Positions 63,477 to 64,000 of a stretch of 64,000 nucleotides of DNA are shown piece after piece (position 1 is the first letter of the stretch; each line of letters begins with the position of its first letter). The stretch is from Stropharia rugosoannulata (lineage: Eukaryota; Basidiomycota; Agaricomycetes; Agaricales; Strophariaceae): the NCBI GenBank assembly GCA_028532985.1, contig JANCIK010000002.1:3162001-3226000 (forward strand). Direction: 5' to 3'. The position numbers were made by a program, and so were the translations under genes. The notes beneath the pieces were generated by a model. The model had not been told where the DNA came from. It saw only the letters and a program-made list of their open reading frames with translations, and did not search any database.

Positions 63477-64000
63477 ATGTCAAGCCTCCCCTTCGAGCTC
63501 CTGCGCGACATCTTCGAGACCATAAGGGACCTCCACACGCTCTTTACCCTGGCACTCGTTTGCAAAGCATTCTCCGCTGAAGCCGCACGGATCCTTTACC
63601 AGGCGCCACGCGATCTTACCCCTGCTCGTCATGTAAATTTCCTCCGCTCGCTCATGAACAACCCCGGCCTCGCGGCCCTCGTACAGCGCTATGCGTTGCC
63701 AGGGATGGTCGGACCTCATAGAGTCACCGCTTGGGAACTCTTGCGCATCGTCCTTCCTTCCATGGCCAATATGACGGACCTCTCCCTGCTCGCCACGTCT
63801 GCAGAGTTGCGTATTCTTCCATTGTCCAAAATGACATGCCAGCTCGAGCGGCTAAGTTGGATTATGATTGACATGGGGCCGAACAACGAATTTGTTCTGT
63901 GGTTGGAGACCCAGAGGCAACTGAAACACCTTCGTTGGATCTACAGGGACAAGGTCACAATATCGCGGACGGCACTTCCGAGACTTGAAAGCCTAGAGGG
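63477..64000 (+). CDS. F-box-like protein, partial, runs off right edge
   Basis: An open frame of 174 codons from ATG 63477 with no stop before the window ends. The start MSSLPFELLRDIFETIRDLH followed by TLFTLALVCKAFSAEAAR matches an F-box (LP-x-ELL-x-x-IF ... LALVCKAF), which links substrate receptors to SCF ubiquitin ligases. The following sequence (LRSLMNNPGLAALVQRYALP, LERLSWIMIDMG) looks like the leucine-rich region common in agaricomycete F-box families, which are large and fast-evolving. The C-terminal part is outside the window. Confidence 0.8.
   Translation, partial: MSSLPFELLRDIFETIRDLHTLFTLALVCKAFSAEAARILYQAPRDLTPARHVNFLRSLMNNPGLAALVQRYALPGMVGPHRVTAWELLRIVLPSMANMTDLSLLATSAELRILPLSKMTCQLERLSWIMIDMGPNNEFVLWLETQRQLKHLRWIYRDKVTISRTALPRLESLE

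Overview
The window is nuclear DNA of a filamentous basidiomycete, most likely an agaricomycete. The evidence is intron-dense genes (mostly 48-70 nt GT-AG introns), a class I hydrophobin, sedolisin-type secreted peptidases, a type I metacaspase with a proline-rich prodomain, and tRNA genes with short introns. No bacterial, organellar or viral sequence is seen. Most genes are conserved housekeeping or regulatory genes; exon structures were read by hand from splice signals and known family sequences.

Left part (1-31,103): a partial low-complexity gene at the edge (-), a small coiled-coil protein (-), an NDUFAF5-type complex I assembly methyltransferase (+), tRNA m1G9 methyltransferase TRM10 (-) divergent from acyl-protein thioesterase 1 (+), a single-TM protein (+), a long Scw1/Whi3-type RNA-binding protein (+), the PP4 regulatory subunit 3 gene (-) divergent from TOM20 (+), an uncharacterised coiled-coil protein (-) and a CLPTM1-family membrane protein (-).

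Centre (31,104-50,617): 14-3-3 protein (+), GPI inositol-deacylase BST1/PGAP1 (+), a 737-bp MITE with TA target-site duplication, a metacaspase (+), a KDM5/JARID-type histone demethylase (+), an ALR/MNR2 CorA-type magnesium transporter (-) and an intron-containing tRNA-Arg(TCT).

Right part (50,618-64,000) is more accessory: an orphan exon, a hydrophobin, a second tRNA-Arg(TCT) in inverted orientation, two tandem secreted S53 peptidase paralogues with TATA boxes, a bZIP factor (-) and the start of an F-box-like gene running off the right edge.

The most notable observation is the TOM20 locus (20,320-22,725). One reading gives a normal TOM20 with its own acidic tail and stop. A perfect splice donor before that tail joins the same TOM20 body in frame to a downstream SET-domain protein that has no start codon of its own. 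One gene therefore appears able to make TOM20 or a TOM20-SET fusion through alternative splicing. Other findings are a run of in-frame microexons encoding the metacaspase prodomain, 9- and 10-nt microexons and reciprocal intron differences between the S53 paralogues, two GC-AG introns, and a compensatory base-pair change between the two tRNA-Arg genes.
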